Source of the DNA: Gammaproteobacteria bacterium
Lineage (GTDB): Bacteria > Pseudomonadota > Gammaproteobacteria > Acidiferrobacterales > SZUA-150
Direction: 5' to 3'
Assembly (NCBI GenBank): GCA_029880755.1
Contig: JAOUNW010000093.1
Coordinates: 1-8,192 of the forward strand
Length of the DNA: 8,192 bases
Made by a program: the position numbers and the translations under genes. Positions 6,083-8,192 of this stretch are shown one piece after another (positions within the stretch are counted from its first letter, which is position 1; every line of letters starts with the position of its first letter). Under the pieces are notes generated by a model, which made no database searches, was not told where the DNA came from, and saw only the letters and a list, made by a program, of their open reading frames with translations.

Positions 6083-8023
6083 GTGGCTCAAAGTGATAGC
6101 TGGAGAATGATGGAATCTCTCAGAATTTTGCATGACATTGAAGCGCAGGCGGATATCGCCGTATTTCACCAGCTGTCAGATTCGGCTCACATTGAGCCTT
6201 TTGCGCTCTCGGGGGATGTCCTGTCGGGAGACAGTCCTACGGTTGTTGTGCTTACGCCTAAAACGGCGACCCTATTGCTCGACCAGGAAAATAATCATAA
6301 AGGCCACTTAAATTGGGTTGTGGTGATTGTCCGGGACAGAGCCGATTCCCTGGAACCTAAGTTGTTGCAATCCAGCCGGGTAGCCGCTGTCCTGGATTCC
6401 GGGTGTTCTGTTGAAGCAACTTATAGCGCATTTAAATCCGCCATTACCCTGCTGGAACAACGCCATCAGCTGAATGCTGCCGAGATGTTGACCGACATTC
6501 TCGAGGTTGGTCGTGCACTCATGCAGGAAAAAGATCTCGATACCCTCTTACAATTGATTCTGACCTATGCGCGCAAACTAACGGGGGCTGACGGAGCATC
6601 CATTTATACGCGCGATAAAGATGGTACCCTGTACTTCCGGTTGTGGCAAAACGCATCAACTCAATCCACAGCCAACGCCCAGAAAACATTGGTTGGGGAT
6701 TACAGTATTGCCGGTCATGTGGCAAAAATTGGTCAGACAATAGTGATTGATGATGCCTATCATATACCGTCTTCCGCTCCTTATAAGTTCAATTCCGCAT
6801 CCGATAGCAGCATCGGTTATCACACTCAATCAGTACTAACTGCACCATTATTAAACAAGGCCAATGAAGTGGTGGGTGTGTTGCAGCTAATTAACAAAAA
6901 AACAGATCCAGAAGCACGCTTAAGGACCCGGGAAGACTGTACAAAATATGTTGTTCCATTTGACAGGCAAGGACGGTTGGTGGCGGAGGCGCTGGCAGGA
7001 CAGGCAGGCGTGGCTCTGGAAAACAGTATTTTATATTCTGATATCGAGGAATTGTTTGAAGGATTCATTATGGCTTCGGTACGGGCCATCGAAGCGCGTG
7101 ATCCAACAACGGCTGGCCACTCTTTCCGCGTGGCGGAATTTTGTACCAGGCTTGCCAAGGCGGTGGATCGTGCTAGTGATAAGACATTACGTCAGGTTAA
7201 TTTTTCAAAAGATGAATTGAAGGAGCTTCGCTACGCGGCGTTGTTGCATGATTTTGGCAAGGTCGGTGTCAGGGAAAATGTGCTGGTTAAGGCCAACAAA
7301 CTTTATCCTCATGAAATTGACATTATCAAACACAAGTTTCGTTATGCCAGGTCATCTCTGGAGCGTCATGCGTTCAGAAAGATGTTGGACTTGTATGCGA
7401 AAGGAGAATTGTCGCCCAAGGAACTCGAGGTTAATCGTAAAGCCTTAGAACAAACTATTGCCCGAGACCTGGAACATCTGGATCGTTTTCTGGAAATGGT
7501 GTTAAAGGCGAATGAGCCGTCGGTGTTGCATCAAGATGTGTCCCGAGAATTGGATAGCATTGCCGCCTTTACCTTCCCGGGGGAGAGCGGCGAGCCGGTA
7601 AAATTGCTGGAGGAGTTCGAGTTCAGGGGGCTGGCCTTGTCCAAGGGTAGCTTGACGGAAGACGAGCGCAGGGAAATCGAATCTCACGTGAGTCATACCT
7701 TTTCTTTTTTGTCCTTGATACCCTGGACAAAAAACCTGGCAAACCTGCCACATATTGCCCATGGCCACCACGAAAAACTGGACGGTACCGGGTATCCGCT
7801 AGGCTTAAAAGGGGAGGAATTGCCGGTTCAGACCCGAATCATGACGATTTCCGATATATACGACGCCCTGACGGCCAGCGACAGGCCCTACAAGCGGGCC
7901 CTGAGCCCGGATCGTGCCCTGGATATCCTGGCCAGCGAGGTAAAGACAGGCAAGCTGGATAACGATCTATTCAGGATATTTGTAGAAACAAAGGCTTATA
8001 CCCTGGATTTTGCACTAGCTTAA
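6083..8023 (+). CDS. GAF and HD-GYP domain protein, probable cyclic-di-GMP phosphodiesterase
   Basis: This large cytoplasmic signalling protein has 646 residues and three parts. Residues 1-130 have alternating beta/alpha character like a degenerate receiver domain (VVVIVRD, VAAVLDSGCS), with no clear phosphoacceptor context. Residues about 150-315 form a GAF sensor (GADGASIYTRD, SVLTAPLLNKANEVVGVLQLINKK). Residues 325-640 form an HD-GYP domain: H346 (GHSFRVAEF), H389-D390 in LLHDFGKVGV, HHEKLDGTGYPLGLKG (562-577) and D591 in SDIYDALTASDRPY. HD-GYP enzymes hydrolyse c-di-GMP to pGpG or GMP, and the metal ligands appear intact. Unusually, about 118 residues separate two copies of the segment that normally supplies one metal-binding His (around H417 and H535). 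The start is uncertain: GTG 6083 lacks an RBS, while ATG 6107 or 6110 lie just after GGAG (6102-6105) and may be real. There is no partner gene beside it. Confidence 0.9.
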   Translation: MAQSDSWRMMESLRILHDIEAQADIAVFHQLSDSAHIEPFALSGDVLSGDSPTVVVLTPKTATLLLDQENNHKGHLNWVVVIVRDRADSLEPKLLQSSRVAAVLDSGCSVEATYSAFKSAITLLEQRHQLNAAEMLTDILEVGRALMQEKDLDTLLQLILTYARKLTGADGASIYTRDKDGTLYFRLWQNASTQSTANAQKTLVGDYSIAGHVAKIGQTIVIDDAYHIPSSAPYKFNSASDSSIGYHTQSVLTAPLLNKANEVVGVLQLINKKTDPEARLRTREDCTKYVVPFDRQGRLVAEALAGQAGVALENSILYSDIEELFEGFIMASVRAIEARDPTTAGHSFRVAEFCTRLAKAVDRASDKTLRQVNFSKDELKELRYAALLHDFGKVGVRENVLVKANKLYPHEIDIIKHKFRYARSSLERHAFRKMLDLYAKGELSPKELEVNRKALEQTIARDLEHLDRFLEMVLKANEPSVLHQDVSRELDSIAAFTFPGESGEPVKLLEEFEFRGLALSKGSLTEDERREIESHVSHTFSFLSLIPWTKNLANLPHIAHGHHEKLDGTGYPLGLKGEELPVQTRIMTISDIYDALTASDRPYKRALSPDRALDILASEVKTGKLDNDLFRIFVETKAYTLDFALA

Positions 8024-8030
8024 ATACTAT

Positions 8031-8051
8031 CCCTGTTTTTCGGAAACAGGG
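8031..8051 (+). terminator. hairpin after the HD-GYP gene, probable terminator
   Basis: CCCTGTTT (8031-8038) pairs perfectly with AAACAGGG (8044-8051) around a TTCGG loop, 7 bases after the stop codon. Only TT follows directly, so it lacks the full T-run of a classical intrinsic terminator. Position and stem quality still make transcript-end formation or 3' protection likely. Confidence 0.5.
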
Positions 8052-8192
8052 TTGAGTGATTCCCGCCGGTTTAGATTCATTCTGAACCACTATTTCAGCA
8101 TGGTTTTCGGGATTTAATAGACTATATTAGTGAATAGTAAATTAGTTTAGAGCGACCGGGGTGCCGGGCTTCTGGCGCTAAAAAAAAACCGC
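8052..8192. other. region without a supported gene at the right edge
   Basis: This AT-rich stretch (notably 8113-8150) is followed by a GC-rich patch with AGCG and CGCT arms (8151-8180) and a run of nine A at the edge. No RBS-preceded reading frame is visible. It may be the promoter region of a gene that starts beyond the window. Confidence 0.3.

Noticed and set aside
6..8160. Identical 10-mer AGCGACCGGG at 6-15 and at 8151-8160, which might suggest flanking repeats of a mobile element
   Set aside because: Dozens of identical 10-mer pairs are expected by chance in 8 kb. The flanks do not extend the match and no transposase or integrase lies between.
8151..8190. GC-rich imperfect inverted repeat next to a run of A at the right edge, considered as a minus-strand terminator
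   Set aside because: On the minus strand the T-run would precede the stem rather than follow it, and the stem has bulges. The window edge prevents a better reading.

Overview
The window reads as chromosomal DNA of a Gram-negative bacterium, most likely a gammaproteobacterium. The main reasons are a YbbO-like short-chain reductase, a Proteobacteria-type agmatine-to-putrescine gene pair, a multidomain HD-GYP signalling protein and Shine-Dalgarno-led genes. No species can be named from the sequence alone. I see no rRNA, tRNA, CRISPR array, transposase or phage gene.

Layout. (a) 1-1740, plus strand: a leader without a gene, then a compact three-gene cassette. It encodes a PqqD-family peptide-binding protein (221-490), a 61-residue protein with a textbook twin-arginine signal and a predicted mature part of only about 24 residues (566-751), and an HPr-kinase-like P-loop kinase (913-1740). 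(b) 1752-3732, minus strand: a two-gene operon for agmatine deiminase (AguA) and N-carbamoylputrescine amidohydrolase (AguB), converting agmatine to putrescine. (c) 3892-5133, plus strand: a DUF1015 protein, divergent from aguA across a 159-bp promoter region. (d) 5149-5994, minus strand: a YbbO-like SDR reductase, convergent with the DUF1015 gene. (e) 6083-8023, plus strand: a GAF plus HD-GYP protein, probably a cyclic-di-GMP phosphodiesterase, with an unusual insertion inside the catalytic domain and a hairpin just after its stop. The last ~140 bp hold no gene I can support.

How the genes fit together. AguA and AguB form a clear biosynthetic pair. The DUF1015, SDR and HD-GYP genes look like independent single-gene units. 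The most interesting part is the first cassette. A PqqD-type peptide chaperone, a tiny exported peptide and a HprK-like kinase together suggest a peptide modification or export system, in which the 24-residue product might be bound by the PqqD protein and phosphorylated by the kinase. This resembles what I recall as HPr-rel-A-type gene sets and the kinase-tailoring branch of lasso-peptide clusters. No macrocyclase or protease is visible here, and any further members would lie upstream of base 1. That interpretation is inference; the gene calls themselves are well supported.
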